This document shows positions 14,086 to 22,331 of a DNA stretch of 22,339 nucleotides, one piece after another. Position numbers and translations under genes: made by a program. Every line of letters starts with the position of its first letter. Positions within the stretch are counted from its first letter, which is position 1. This DNA is from a virus. Location of the stretch: positions 1-22,339 of IMG/VR virus record IMGVR_UViG_3300023196_002366. The stretch is one strand, 5' to 3'. The notes below the pieces were generated by a model, which was given only the letters and a program-made list of their open reading frames with translations, was not told where the DNA came from and did no database searches.

Positions 14086-15636
14086 CTACTTCCAACCTTC
14101 CTTCTGGAGTCTGGCTCTGATCTTAGCAGACTTCTCATCTAACTTCTTCCGCTCTGCCTGCTCTCGCTTAACCTTCTTGGCATTCGATTCATCTCGATAT
14201 TGGCTAGTTGTTGCTGCTGCTACATTGCCTGTCCTTGGCTTGAATAGTCCCAATCCCTCACCAAGCAGGCTATCTGAGAATTTGGTACCAGCCTTCTGAA
14301 TTGGCGTCTGACCTAACGCAAGCCTAGCACCCCTCTCCAGTTTTTCCTGATCTACTACATCAGGCAAAATGGGATTGATTTTTCGGACCATGCTATTGGT
14401 CAATCCAAAAGATGGCCTGTCAACAGTTTCCAGCCCCAATTGCCCAATGTTATAGAGGGCAATATCGCCAACAGATGCAGCTTCATCTCCTGCCTCCTCA
14501 GCACCTGCTTGTAGCATTCTCGAAAATGGTGGGCCTTCTTCTACTGGTGTGGCAGCACTTCTAGCTCTAGCTTTCTTGAGTGTTTCTAAGCCAGGTTTCT
14601 TCTGATGGAATAATGCCAATTCTTCTTTCTTGCCAGCAGGTAGGCCATCGTCGAGTCTTTTTCTAGCGTTTGCAAATGCCTCCCTAACTCTCGGTGGAGC
14701 ATCTTCAGCAAGACTTACAGCTTTGTCTAATGTCTCCCTCATTGTCCTCAGTGTGTGCTTGTGATTAGCTGAAATTACATCACTTGAGATTATGTCAGTC
14801 AAATCTTCCATATATTTATTCATGTATATCATATCTGATTCTGGAACTTTTCTCATGTCCAACATGAGATTGGTAATTATATCCCCGCTCTTTTCAAGTG
14901 ACATGGGAGTGTCATCCCAGATACGATTCCATGCTATTTTAGATTGCTTCAGGGTTTTCCTGAATCCTTCATTGCCAGTTGCAAGGATGTCGCTTGGGTA
15001 CATCTGAACTTGCCTTTGTGCAACATCTTTAAGCTGCTGAGCAGCATTACCTCTAGCAGTACGGACAGCAGGACTAGCCATGGCTGCTAACTCTTCAAGC
15101 CTTGGCACTACATTACCAGAAGATGCGATTCCAGGAGTCGGGTATTTACCAACTAAATCTTTATACTCTTCAGCAGCGTCAGTTCTGGCAATACCTCTCA
15201 TTGGATTTGGAAGTAGCTTGCCAGCAATTTCTCCTATCCCTGAGCCTGCCAATGACCCTAGCACTTCAGCCCCAGCATTTCCAAGTCTTGTTTGCCCCTC
15301 CTCAGGAGATTGAGCAGCAGCAACTAGACCACCACTAGCGGCATCCATAGCCATACGAGCCTTAGATGATAGTTTTGCAGCCTTGCCAGACAACTTCAGA
15401 CCTTTGGCTACAGCGCCTCCAGGCATTGCCATTTGAACTGCTTCACCAAAAATCTGCCCTGCGGTGCCCCAACCAGACTCCGCTGCGTCGGCGACTAAAG
15501 AATCCAATCGTTCCTGCTGCTCTGGACTCAACTCCTTGAATAATTCCTGAATGCCATATAGAGTGCCAAGTCCTGAAGCGCCTACCCCTTGTCCAAAATC
15601 CTGCCACCAAGCATCTTTCTCTTTAGCACCTGCCAT
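14086..15636 (-). CDS. Putative internal virion/ejection protein (516 aa)
   Basis: This is the last gene of the minus-strand virion block. I prefer the ATG at 15636 (AGGTG 6 bases upstream) over a GTG at 15645 that directly follows the previous stop. The protein opens with a Gly/Ala-rich, helical region (GQGVGASGLGTLYG; later GGAVAKGLKLSGKAAKL and an Ala/Gly stretch near residues 95-140), then long charged helices. It ends with a basic, coiled-coil-like tail (about 475-516, rich in Lys, Arg, Glu). Hydrophobic Gly/Ala stretches and helical repeats are typical of podovirus proteins ejected into the host, but no family is recognised with certainty. It could instead be another minor structural protein. 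Confidence 0.8.
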   Translation of the reverse strand: MAGAKEKDAWWQDFGQGVGASGLGTLYGIQELFKELSPEQQERLDSLVADAAESGWGTAGQIFGEAVQMAMPGGAVAKGLKLSGKAAKLSSKARMAMDAASGGLVAAAQSPEEGQTRLGNAGAEVLGSLAGSGIGEIAGKLLPNPMRGIARTDAAEEYKDLVGKYPTPGIASSGNVVPRLEELAAMASPAVRTARGNAAQQLKDVAQRQVQMYPSDILATGNEGFRKTLKQSKIAWNRIWDDTPMSLEKSGDIITNLMLDMRKVPESDMIYMNKYMEDLTDIISSDVISANHKHTLRTMRETLDKAVSLAEDAPPRVREAFANARKRLDDGLPAGKKEELALFHQKKPGLETLKKARARSAATPVEEGPPFSRMLQAGAEEAGDEAASVGDIALYNIGQLGLETVDRPSFGLTNSMVRKINPILPDVVDQEKLERGARLALGQTPIQKAGTKFSDSLLGEGLGLFKPRTGNVAAATTSQYRDESNAKKVKREQAERKKLDEKSAKIRARLQKEGWK

Positions 15637-15645
15637 TTTGATCAC

Positions 15646-17016
15646 CTATTCCAAAGTCATTTTTTCGCCATTAGGCAGAGTCACAGTTTTTCCATCTGCA
15701 TCATATACAATGCCTGTGTTATCATCTGTGTTCGTTCCATGTACTGTGAATCTCTTATCCCACCTATCTATAACACGTTGGGAAGTTCTGAAAGGCCCAT
15801 CACCATCACTGTGGATTTCTTTATATTTGAAATAATTGTCACCTTGCCTTTCTTTGGCCTGATCCATCATGTTTTCAATTCGGAGCATAACATGCTTAAT
15901 CTGATCTGTCATTTCCTCAGGGGAAACACTAGAGTCCAGAGTACCAATATATCCAACCAGCATCATCAATTCAGTTTCGTTCAAAGCTCCAAAACCAGTA
16001 GCTCCAGTAGAAGTCTCCCTCTTCATTTTGTTTATTTGATCGATGGCAAAACGTGACTTCAATCCTTCAATTATAACTCGCGCCTCATTCGGCGGAAGTA
16101 CTGGAATTTTATCTAACCAAGAAGCAAATCCAACGCTAGCCCATGAAGTTTTATCGCCAAGTTTTTTCAATAGCCTCTTTGTATCATTGAGAAACATGAG
16201 ATTTGTATCATCTTTCCTCATTTCTTCAGGGGCCATCTTGACCCATGGAGCTATATCTTTACCGTATGCTTTCTCATATTCAGCTATAGCTAAATTCTTC
16301 GTTACTGTTTGGTCTTTAAGGCCAATCCCCTCACGCTCAGTAGATGTAAAGGAATCACCTCTGTCAAGATATTTATTAAGCCCCCAAGCAGATGCATGAC
16401 GTTCTAAAGCCTCTTGAGGTGGGTTGCCATCGTATAGTTTGTAAATTTGCTCAAGAGCTGCAGCTTGCTGTGCGCCTGATGCCCTACTATCACCAGAGTA
16501 TGTTATCCAGTTTTCAGCGGTGTCCTCTAATCCTTTGTCTTTTAACCATGTTTTATAGGCAACACCCCATCGACCTTTGCCAGAGCCATCAGCCCCAGCG
16601 AGCTTTTTGCGATTGGCATGCCACTTCGAATATTCCTTCAATCCACCATCAGTTTCAGGATCCCAACTTCCATCAGCGATAGATGCATTCATCTCCTTCA
16701 TCAGAGTGGTAGCGCTTATCCCAGAGTCACTCTTATTACGACTCTGGTGATACTGACTAATCATGCTAAGGCCAGTCTTGTACAATCCTGGATGGCCTGA
16801 AGTCATGAGCGATTCAACAGAACGCTTCCAGCGCTCATCAGGTGTCTCTGTCCTTTTTGTTCTTTCTCCAGTTTTGGGATCTACCTTATCGGGCAAAGGC
16901 CGATTCATTCTCTCGAAATGCTGCTCCGAAAACGCCTTCTCATTTCGTGGTTGATTGTAAACATTAAGACCAATCAGATTCTTCATCCGATCTGTATCAG
17001 GGCTAAATAGTCCCAT
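15646..17016 (-). CDS. Putative internal virion protein (456 aa)
   Basis: The ATG at 17016 overlaps the upstream stop as TGATG, with GGAGG 7 bases before it; a GTG one codon earlier is less likely. The protein is hydrophilic and largely helical. The segment ATGFGALNETELMML (around residue 350), followed by GYIGTLDSS, matches a short conserved pattern of phage internal or DNA-transfer proteins as I remember it. The N-terminus contains NVYNQPRNEK and a charged Lys/Arg/Glu stretch. There is no enzymatic motif: no lysozyme or transglycosylase active site is visible. Function is inferred from position between virion genes. Confidence 0.82.
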   Translation of the reverse strand: MGLFSPDTDRMKNLIGLNVYNQPRNEKAFSEQHFERMNRPLPDKVDPKTGERTKRTETPDERWKRSVESLMTSGHPGLYKTGLSMISQYHQSRNKSDSGISATTLMKEMNASIADGSWDPETDGGLKEYSKWHANRKKLAGADGSGKGRWGVAYKTWLKDKGLEDTAENWITYSGDSRASGAQQAAALEQIYKLYDGNPPQEALERHASAWGLNKYLDRGDSFTSTEREGIGLKDQTVTKNLAIAEYEKAYGKDIAPWVKMAPEEMRKDDTNLMFLNDTKRLLKKLGDKTSWASVGFASWLDKIPVLPPNEARVIIEGLKSRFAIDQINKMKRETSTGATGFGALNETELMMLVGYIGTLDSSVSPEEMTDQIKHVMLRIENMMDQAKERQGDNYFKYKEIHSDGDGPFRTSQRVIDRWDKRFTVHGTNTDDNTGIVYDADGKTVTLPNGEKMTLE

Positions 17017-17540
17017 CACACACCTCCCATCAATCCTTGTATTATCTTATTCACATACCCAGGCATTTGCTTCATCTCTTGCCGTGGCTCCTTTTTCATA
17101 GCCATGCCCATGAGGCTGCCCATATTCTCCTGAGACTGTAGGCCCATCTTATCTCGCTCAGGCATTTCATATCCCTTATCGGCATACATTTCAGATCTGG
17201 CAATAGATCTCTCTGGATATAATTGCTCAAGCTCATTCATGACCTGCTTGTCATCTGTGCCTTCATAGAGATCAATGTCAGGCTGCTCTGGAGGGAATAA
17301 TCCTTCATGAGTAGACATTTGCTCAAGCATAGCATCCACACTGGGACTCGTAGGCGGCCTTGCTTCTGGTTGTGGTGGTTGGCCAGGTTCAAGGGACTCC
17401 GCCTTCGGGCGCTGCTGATACGCCCCCATCAATCCCTCTCCCTGCATTTGCTGCAATACTTGCTGAAGCTCAGCAGGGTTAGTCTGTATGAGCAATTGAT
17501 AGAGCATTTCAGGTGACATAAGTGAATTTTGATTAGTCAT
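17016..17540 (-). CDS. Hypothetical virion-associated protein (174 aa)
   Basis: ATG at 17540 follows GAGGGA at 6 bases. The product is rich in Met, Gln, Pro and Glu. A Gln/Leu-rich helix (residues 8-35) is followed by a disordered Pro-rich stretch (PGQPPQPEARPP), then an acidic middle and a Met-rich C-terminus (GSLMGMAMKK, IIQGLMGGV). No domain is recognised. It could be a scaffold-like or minor internal protein of the particle. It is translationally coupled to the next gene. Confidence 0.72.
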   Translation of the reverse strand: MTNQNSLMSPEMLYQLLIQTNPAELQQVLQQMQGEGLMGAYQQRPKAESLEPGQPPQPEARPPTSPSVDAMLEQMSTHEGLFPPEQPDIDLYEGTDDKQVMNELEQLYPERSIARSEMYADKGYEMPERDKMGLQSQENMGSLMGMAMKKEPRQEMKQMPGYVNKIIQGLMGGV

Positions 17541-17552
17541 AACGATTCCCTC

Positions 17553-18461
17553 TTACATACCGCCGAATGTGCCACTAACGCCCCCACCTCCTCCACCAGA
17601 GCCACCTCCCTTCACACCACCGCCACCAGAACCACCAACTGCCTTAGAGTTAGAGTCACCAGATCCCAGTACAGTTGGGCTACCGATAGTATTAGCATAC
17701 TGACCTGCCATCTGCCAAGGGGCATTATAGGCTTGCATGTATGGGGCCATTGATCCCATTCCAAGATTCTGAAGCCCTTGGCCATAGCCCATTCCAGCAC
17801 CTACATTCTGATCAGCTCCACCCATCATTTGCATATATCTGTTCTGGGTGTTCTGGACATTAGAGTCAGCCATACCAGCTATGCGCATCTTCATAGCCAT
17901 GTCTTTGTCATATGCGCCACCTCGCATATTAGCCTCTTGGGTCATCATATCGCGATTAGCCTGAGCACCCAGCATAGCGTTCTGCATAGCATGCCTAGAG
18001 CCTCCGCCCTGCCCTGCTGCCGAAGCATCAAGACCAGCGTTCGATTGCATCCCTTGAAGGTTCTGCATCGCACCTTGCTTCATGGCATCGACCATAGGAT
18101 CTATGTAAGTATTGCCTTCACCTCCAACAATACTTCTATACATATCGCCCATATTGGTCTGACCAGAGCCAGTCTGCCTCATTGACTGCATGAGGGCATT
18201 CCGAGCATCAGAGGTATCTCCGAATGAGCCACCTCCTAGCATCTGCTCCTGACCTGCCGCGCCCCTTCCCATTAGCCCCTGATTGTATCCACCAAGGTTC
18301 CCTGCTAACCCTTGAAGGATTCCGCTGAGCCCGCCACTCTGACCCCATAGATCACCCATCTGACCATAGAGATTCTGCAGAGCCTCTCCTTGAGGCCGCC
18401 ATACATTTTGGTCGAAACCACTTTCGGATTCTGATTTGCTACCTGATCCTGAACCGCCCAT
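17553..18461 (-). CDS. Gly/Met/Gln-rich virion protein (302 aa)
   Basis: The ATG at 18461 overlaps the preceding stop as TGATG, with GGTGG upstream; a GTG one codon before is less likely. The N-terminus (GSGSGSKSESESGFDQNVW, then ALQNLYGQMGDLWGQ) matches the start of a family of podovirus virion proteins as I recall it. The middle (about 120-220) is an Ala/Met/Gln/Asn-rich helical region. The C-terminal 40 residues are almost all Gly and Ser, a flexible tail. Such proteins lie next to ejection proteins and are probably carried in the particle. The exact role is unknown. Confidence 0.8.
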   Translation of the reverse strand: MGGSGSGSKSESESGFDQNVWRPQGEALQNLYGQMGDLWGQSGGLSGILQGLAGNLGGYNQGLMGRGAAGQEQMLGGGSFGDTSDARNALMQSMRQTGSGQTNMGDMYRSIVGGEGNTYIDPMVDAMKQGAMQNLQGMQSNAGLDASAAGQGGGSRHAMQNAMLGAQANRDMMTQEANMRGGAYDKDMAMKMRIAGMADSNVQNTQNRYMQMMGGADQNVGAGMGYGQGLQNLGMGSMAPYMQAYNAPWQMAGQYANTIGSPTVLGSGDSNSKAVGGSGGGGVKGGGSGGGGGGVSGTFGGM

Positions 18462-18880
18462 CACGCCACCTTCTTTGATACAGTTGTATGTATGGTATTA
18501 TAATCCAATCTCTTCAATTTCCTAGTCCAACCTGCTCTTCCAACTATATATATCTCAGAGCATTTCTCACGTTTGCTTATTTCAGTCAACGCTTGGTCAA
18601 TCTCATTCACCCAATCGTCGATATTATCTCCACCTGTAGTTACTATAGTCAACACCTTTTTACCAGTATCGAAATAGTTTATCTTTATGGTCATGACTGC
18701 TACTATGCCATCCTCATTTCGCATCACGATCAATCGCATTTTATCATCTATCAGGTCGAGCAGTATGCCATCTGTATCAAGCTCACCATTGGAGTGCTTA
18801 CATGCACTCTCAACATGCTCGACTACATTGGGCCACATGACCTCTACCATATCAGGCTCAATACCATTAATCTGCATCAT
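18461..18880 (-). CDS. GNAT-like phage protein (139 aa)
   Basis: The start codons ATGATG at 18880 overlap the stop of the upstream gene, with TTGGA 8 bases before. The pattern is that of an acyltransferase-like fold: strands IVAVMTIKINYF and KVLTIVTTGG, a helix WVNEIDQALTEISKREKC, strand SEIYIVGR and the motif GRAGWTRKLKRL (114-125). Similar small proteins sit in many phage virion operons and are annotated as putative acetyltransferases, but catalysis has not been shown to my knowledge. A structural or morphogenesis role is equally possible. Confidence 0.72.
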   Translation of the reverse strand: MMQINGIEPDMVEVMWPNVVEHVESACKHSNGELDTDGILLDLIDDKMRLIVMRNEDGIVAVMTIKINYFDTGKKVLTIVTTGGDNIDDWVNEIDQALTEISKREKCSEIYIVGRAGWTRKLKRLDYNTIHTTVSKKVA

Positions 18881-19500
18881 TCAGCTAGTCCAATTGCTGT
18901 GACTCTAAGAAAGGCAGAAGGGATGTCTGATGCACCGGCAAAGGTAGGTACATATGTATAAAGACCTCCAGAGTCACTACCTGAAGAATCCCTCAATAAG
19001 TAAAATTTCCTCACATCTCCAACTACAAGATTATTCCTAAAAGTTGCCGTGAGAGGAAAATGATCACCTGGACTATCGACAGTTATTGCAACCCCTGGGC
19101 CATATTCCACATCATTGAGAGTTCCATAAAACACCAGATTGGCATAGTCGGGAACACCTTCCCTACCAACTGCCACTACTGTTTCGAAAATATATGACCC
19201 TGCTAAATTACAGGTCATAGTACCAGAGGCGTCAATAGCAAGTGGAGCATCAACTGAAGTTGCAGCCCCAAAGGATACTTGCATTGGAGTGTCAAGGGCA
19301 GTCGGGATTTGGTCATTGAAACTGAATCCTTCGAAATGTATGATAGATACACCCTTAAATGACAGCACCCTTCCAATGATTGCCCTCAAGGCACCATTGA
19401 TATTTATGATGGTACGGGTAAGCCATTCAGCCAGACCTCTAGGGTCTTGCACTGGAGGCACTTCTTGAGACACTTGATCTTCAAAAGGAAGATTAGCCAT
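18877..19500 (-). CDS. Virion protein with jelly-roll-like C-terminal domain
   Basis: ATG at 19500 overlaps the upstream stop (TAATG). Residues 1-50 contain a helix (GLAEWLTRTIININGALRAIIG) that may trimerise or anchor the protein. The remainder is beta-rich: SFKGVSIIHFEGFS, GTMTCNLAGSYIFETVVAV and later YLLRDSSG. Its alternation resembles C1q/TNF-like jelly-roll domains of phage fibres and decoration proteins. It has no enzymatic residues that I can see. Position between the nozzle-like and GNAT-like genes supports a tail or head fibre role. Confidence 0.7.
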   Translation of the reverse strand: MANLPFEDQVSQEVPPVQDPRGLAEWLTRTIININGALRAIIGRVLSFKGVSIIHFEGFSFNDQIPTALDTPMQVSFGAATSVDAPLAIDASGTMTCNLAGSYIFETVVAVGREGVPDYANLVFYGTLNDVEYGPGVAITVDSPGDHFPLTATFRNNLVVGDVRKFYLLRDSSGSDSGGLYTYVPTFAGASDIPSAFLRVTAIGLAE

Positions 19501-21095
19501 TATCTCTTACCTGCCATTACATATTCAATATCCATCCCTGACAACTCCCACTTATTCCCAGGGCCATCAGAGCTAAAGCGAAAGCAATGAAGCTCACCAG
19601 TAGTCCTGACATCAACTTTCCTATCGACTCCTGCTTCAAACAGAATACCGGGCTTCCACTTCACAGGTGCATTAATGTGATCTTGCGACCCAATCTCTAC
19701 GAGTATAGTCCCAACACCTGTCAAGTGTGGGTAAACTCTAGTAATTGTAGTTACATTGTCAAGCCCCGCCAGCGGGAATCCAATCCTTTCAACTGATGTG
19801 TGATATTGCGTAGTGGGGTCAGTGCCATTTTTATCCAGGAATCTAAGCTCTCCGCTGAGTCCTGGCCCTGAAGGCTTGCTTACACTTATTACACTGAATA
19901 ATATTGCTCCACTTGAGCCAGCACTCCAAGTTTCACGCTGATTATCCCAAGTACCAGGTGTCGTATCCCATATTATAGGCTCAACTATTTGAGGGCCATA
20001 ATCTGCATATGGCCCTAGCTCAGGCAAATCCCTAAGTGACCATGAATCATCCTCATAATTGTATATGTATGCAATATTTGGATGCTCAAATGAAAGCTCT
20101 GTAATGCAAAACCAAATTTCAGCTAGAAGCTTATTGTGAATTACAAAACTTTGATGCCTTTTTTCAATATCATAGCCATTAACAAATCTACGCCTTAGCC
20201 TATTGTGAAGTATTGAGGTGATGGTATTACCATCATTCTTAAATATATCACCATTCGATATGAAGTAATGTGAACCCCTAACTTCAACAATAGCATCTTG
20301 TGAAATAAGCCCCTGAGTCGTGCTAAGGTGCCTAATCCTCCAAACAAATTGCCCACCGACATAATCAAATATTGTTATTCCATTTGACCTATAGACTATG
20401 AAAGCATCTCGCATTGAGAGACCATCGATGATTCTCCCACCGTCGCCGCCCAATCCAACTAAGCCTGCTACATTTGTAACATCCAGATGATCCCATGATG
20501 CAGGGACTCCTCCGATGTCAGCAGGACTCGACCATCTGATGCCATCAACAAAATCAACACCCTCGACAACTAGATCCATAGCAAATAGAAATTGCTTATG
20601 GCTCCTCATTACTCTGCATGATTGATTTGCCTCAGACCAGTTTTGGGTTGCATCCCAAGGCAGGTATTCCAAAGGAGTAGCGCCATTTATATCAGGCCAA
20701 TATTCAGGGTGATGGTTGTCATGATTCAAGACTATGATATTTGTTAATTTACAAGAGGACCAGCCATCAGGATCTGAAATACCAGAATACCCACCAGCGG
20801 AAAGATTTGAAATATCATGGAAAGTACCTCCATCATATGCCAATACTGAATCAGCTCCGGGAATAACCCAAAATGTCAACCCTTCAGTTCCATGATAGTT
20901 AATATACCCAGGGAGGAAATCAACTGGCAAAGTATCCCAAATAGAATGTCCACCAAACGGGAATATGCGCCCGAGAACAATTCTCATATTGGAGGCTTCT
21001 GTCAGGTAATCTCCATCCAAAGTATAGGCAGGGAGATCAGTATTGATACCCTTTTGAGCAAACCCCGGCAAGTTCAACAGCTGCACACTACTCAT
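19500..21095 (-). CDS. Putative tail nozzle/DNA-stabilisation-like protein
   Basis: This 531-residue, strongly beta-rich protein starts at an ATG with GGTGAG 5 bases upstream. The N-terminal part carries the pattern YLTEASNMRIVLGRIFPFGG (about residues 29-48), which resembles the opening of P22 gp10-like and podovirus tail-nozzle proteins. Repeated strand units with Asp/Gly/Trp turns follow (WSSPADIGG, RDAFIVYRSNGITIFDY, YIYNYEDDSWSLRDLP), fitting a beta-propeller. Such proteins close the tail and hold packaged DNA. The assignment rests on pattern and context; I am fairly sure that it is a virion protein and less sure of the exact part. Confidence 0.78.
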   Translation of the reverse strand: MSSVQLLNLPGFAQKGINTDLPAYTLDGDYLTEASNMRIVLGRIFPFGGHSIWDTLPVDFLPGYINYHGTEGLTFWVIPGADSVLAYDGGTFHDISNLSAGGYSGISDPDGWSSCKLTNIIVLNHDNHHPEYWPDINGATPLEYLPWDATQNWSEANQSCRVMRSHKQFLFAMDLVVEGVDFVDGIRWSSPADIGGVPASWDHLDVTNVAGLVGLGGDGGRIIDGLSMRDAFIVYRSNGITIFDYVGGQFVWRIRHLSTTQGLISQDAIVEVRGSHYFISNGDIFKNDGNTITSILHNRLRRRFVNGYDIEKRHQSFVIHNKLLAEIWFCITELSFEHPNIAYIYNYEDDSWSLRDLPELGPYADYGPQIVEPIIWDTTPGTWDNQRETWSAGSSGAILFSVISVSKPSGPGLSGELRFLDKNGTDPTTQYHTSVERIGFPLAGLDNVTTITRVYPHLTGVGTILVEIGSQDHINAPVKWKPGILFEAGVDRKVDVRTTGELHCFRFSSDGPGNKWELSGMDIEYVMAGKR

Positions 21096-21097
21096 AT

Positions 21098-21379
21098 TTA
21101 CTCACCATTAACTAGCTTCATACCCTTAATGGCAATGTCCTGCCTTTTGACAGTCTCATTCCTAAGAGATTGTATAGATGCATTTCCACCCAGGGCAATG
21201 CCATTCCCTTGAATCTGCAATAGAGGTGCCCATGTAAAAGAGCATCTGCTTTCTCTTACCGGGACTCCGCTCTGCGGGTCTTGACCTTCCAACTCCAAAT
21301 ATAGAGCACATCTCTCAATGTGATCCCCTACAACCTTCTCACAATCAGATCCAAAAGGACAAGTCGATACTGTTTTCAC
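21098..21379 (-). CDS. Small Cys-containing phage protein (93 aa)
   Basis: The start is GTG at 21379 (overlapping the previous stop as GTGA), with AAGGA 6 bases upstream. The N-terminus has STCPFGSDCEKV (Cys7, Cys13), then Cys24 and Cys46 in SRCSFTWAPLLQIQ. Four Cys with this spacing recur in a phage protein family found beside tail genes, as far as I recall, and could bind a metal or cluster. The C-terminus (NASIQSLRNETVKRQDIAI) is a helix. The function is not known. Confidence 0.75.
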   Translation of the reverse strand: MKTVSTCPFGSDCEKVVGDHIERCALYLELEGQDPQSGVPVRESRCSFTWAPLLQIQGNGIALGGNASIQSLRNETVKRQDIAIKGMKLVNGE

Positions 21380-22086
21380 GTTGCATCCTTAGTAGCAGTT
21401 ATTACATTGACATACCTTGGAACAAAAGAAACCTCACTGGTATCCCCATGATTGTGAAGTTCCGTAGCACCATCAATGCCACTAGCATCATTCACACCAC
21501 CCTTGTAGGTTGAATTACACCAAGCTACATGATCAGCATTTCTATCTTCACCTACACGACCATATTTAGTAGATCCAGGATCTTGAGTGCCTGAGACGTC
21601 TTTACTATCATATCCATGTTGGTGATAATGAGATGGCATCTGAGTAGCAGTAAGGATGTGATCACCAGTAGAGTGGGTGTGAGCCCAAGCATCTAGGAAA
21701 TCTACAGTGCCTCCGCTGGCGCCGCCTGATGCGTCGCTGACCAACTGAAGCATTGCCTTATTATCCACTACATTTTGAACCCATCCAACAGGAGGGGCCA
21801 CTGAGGCAAAGAGCATGACTGTACCCAAGGGTGCCCTCAGACTATCAGCTGCTATTGCAGCATCTATCTGAGCTTGGATATTGCTTGTGGCTCCAGATAC
21901 ATAGTTCAATTCAGCTTCAGTAGCAGTGATTGGAATGTCAAAACCTTGCCCTAAATCCCCTGGGAATTGAGCTTTCAGCACTGACTTGATAAGCCTTATA
22001 TGGTCATCACCCTGGAGTAGTGGATCTCCACCGAGTGGCCATGACCCATCAAGTGCCGCTATCGTAATTCCTGCTTCTAATGGCAT
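21376..22086 (-). CDS. Tail fibre/collar-type protein
   Basis: The ATG at 22086 has GAGGG about 9 bases upstream. Residues 20-45 (LLQGDDHIRLIKSVLKAQFPG) form the usual N-terminal attachment motif of phage fibres. ATEAELNYVSGATSNIQAQID is the helix-forming linker, and GTVMLFASVAPPVGWV starts a collar-like domain. The C-terminal half holds HTH, HYHQH and HNH groups, like the HxH iron-binding repeats of trimeric fibres such as T4 gp37. It probably binds the host surface. At 236 residues it is short, so it may be a fibre base or a short spike, with other fibre genes upstream. Confidence 0.85.
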   Translation of the reverse strand: MPLEAGITIAALDGSWPLGGDPLLQGDDHIRLIKSVLKAQFPGDLGQGFDIPITATEAELNYVSGATSNIQAQIDAAIAADSLRAPLGTVMLFASVAPPVGWVQNVVDNKAMLQLVSDASGGASGGTVDFLDAWAHTHSTGDHILTATQMPSHYHQHGYDSKDVSGTQDPGSTKYGRVGEDRNADHVAWCNSTYKGGVNDASGIDGATELHNHGDTSEVSFVPRYVNVITATKDAT

Positions 22087-22089
22087 ATC

Positions 22090-22266
22090 TCAACCCTCAC
22101 ATTTCTTGACATTATCTTCCTTTGAATCACAAAGCGCATTCCAAGTATCAGAGTGCTGTGGGCAGATTTGATTCCACTCCTTCAGTGGAGGGCCAGGCGG
22201 TAGCACATTAGCTATATGAACCTGGCTATATGAAGCTATCCCATATGGATCAAGAGCAATTATCAT
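22090..22266 (-). CDS. Hypothetical 58-residue protein with four Cys
   Basis: ATG at 22266 to TGA at 22090-22092 encodes 58 residues: MIIALDPYGIAS at the start, a Pro-rich stretch (NVLPPGPPLKEW), then ICPQHSDTW, ALCDSKED and KKCEG with Cys35, Cys46 and Cys56. The count is three Cys by my translation, so a metal site is not certain. The start overlaps the stop of a smaller frame upstream (ATGA) and the stop lies 3 bases before the fibre gene, so it fills the gap exactly. No family is recognised. Confidence 0.6.
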   Translation of the reverse strand: MIIALDPYGIASYSQVHIANVLPPGPPLKEWNQICPQHSDTWNALCDSKEDNVKKCEG

Positions 22267-22331
22267 ATCCTATACCTTACCATGAATGCTGCAATTCCTG
22301 TTAGCCAAGCTATTAATGTAGGTTTCATCAT
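22263..22331 (-). CDS. Very small membrane-type peptide (22 aa), tentative
   Basis: ATGATG at 22331 to TGA at 22263 encodes 22 residues with a short hydrophobic run (TLIAWLTGIAAFM) and a basic end (VRYRI). AGGG lies just upstream at the window edge, and its stop overlaps the next start as ATGA. It is very short, so it could be chance. The tight coupling is the only support beyond the hydrophobic run. Confidence 0.35.
   Translation of the reverse strand: MMKPTLIAWLTGIAAFMVRYRI

Noticed and set aside
15589-16056. 155-residue open frame on the plus strand inside the virion block
   Set aside because: It lies antisense to a well-supported minus-strand virion gene with tight couplings on both sides; composition is Phe/Ser/His-rich and unlike a protein.
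18488-18961. 157-residue open frame on the plus strand
   Set aside because: It is antisense across the GNAT-like gene and the end of the jelly-roll-like gene, both supported by overlaps and patterns; no plausible product.
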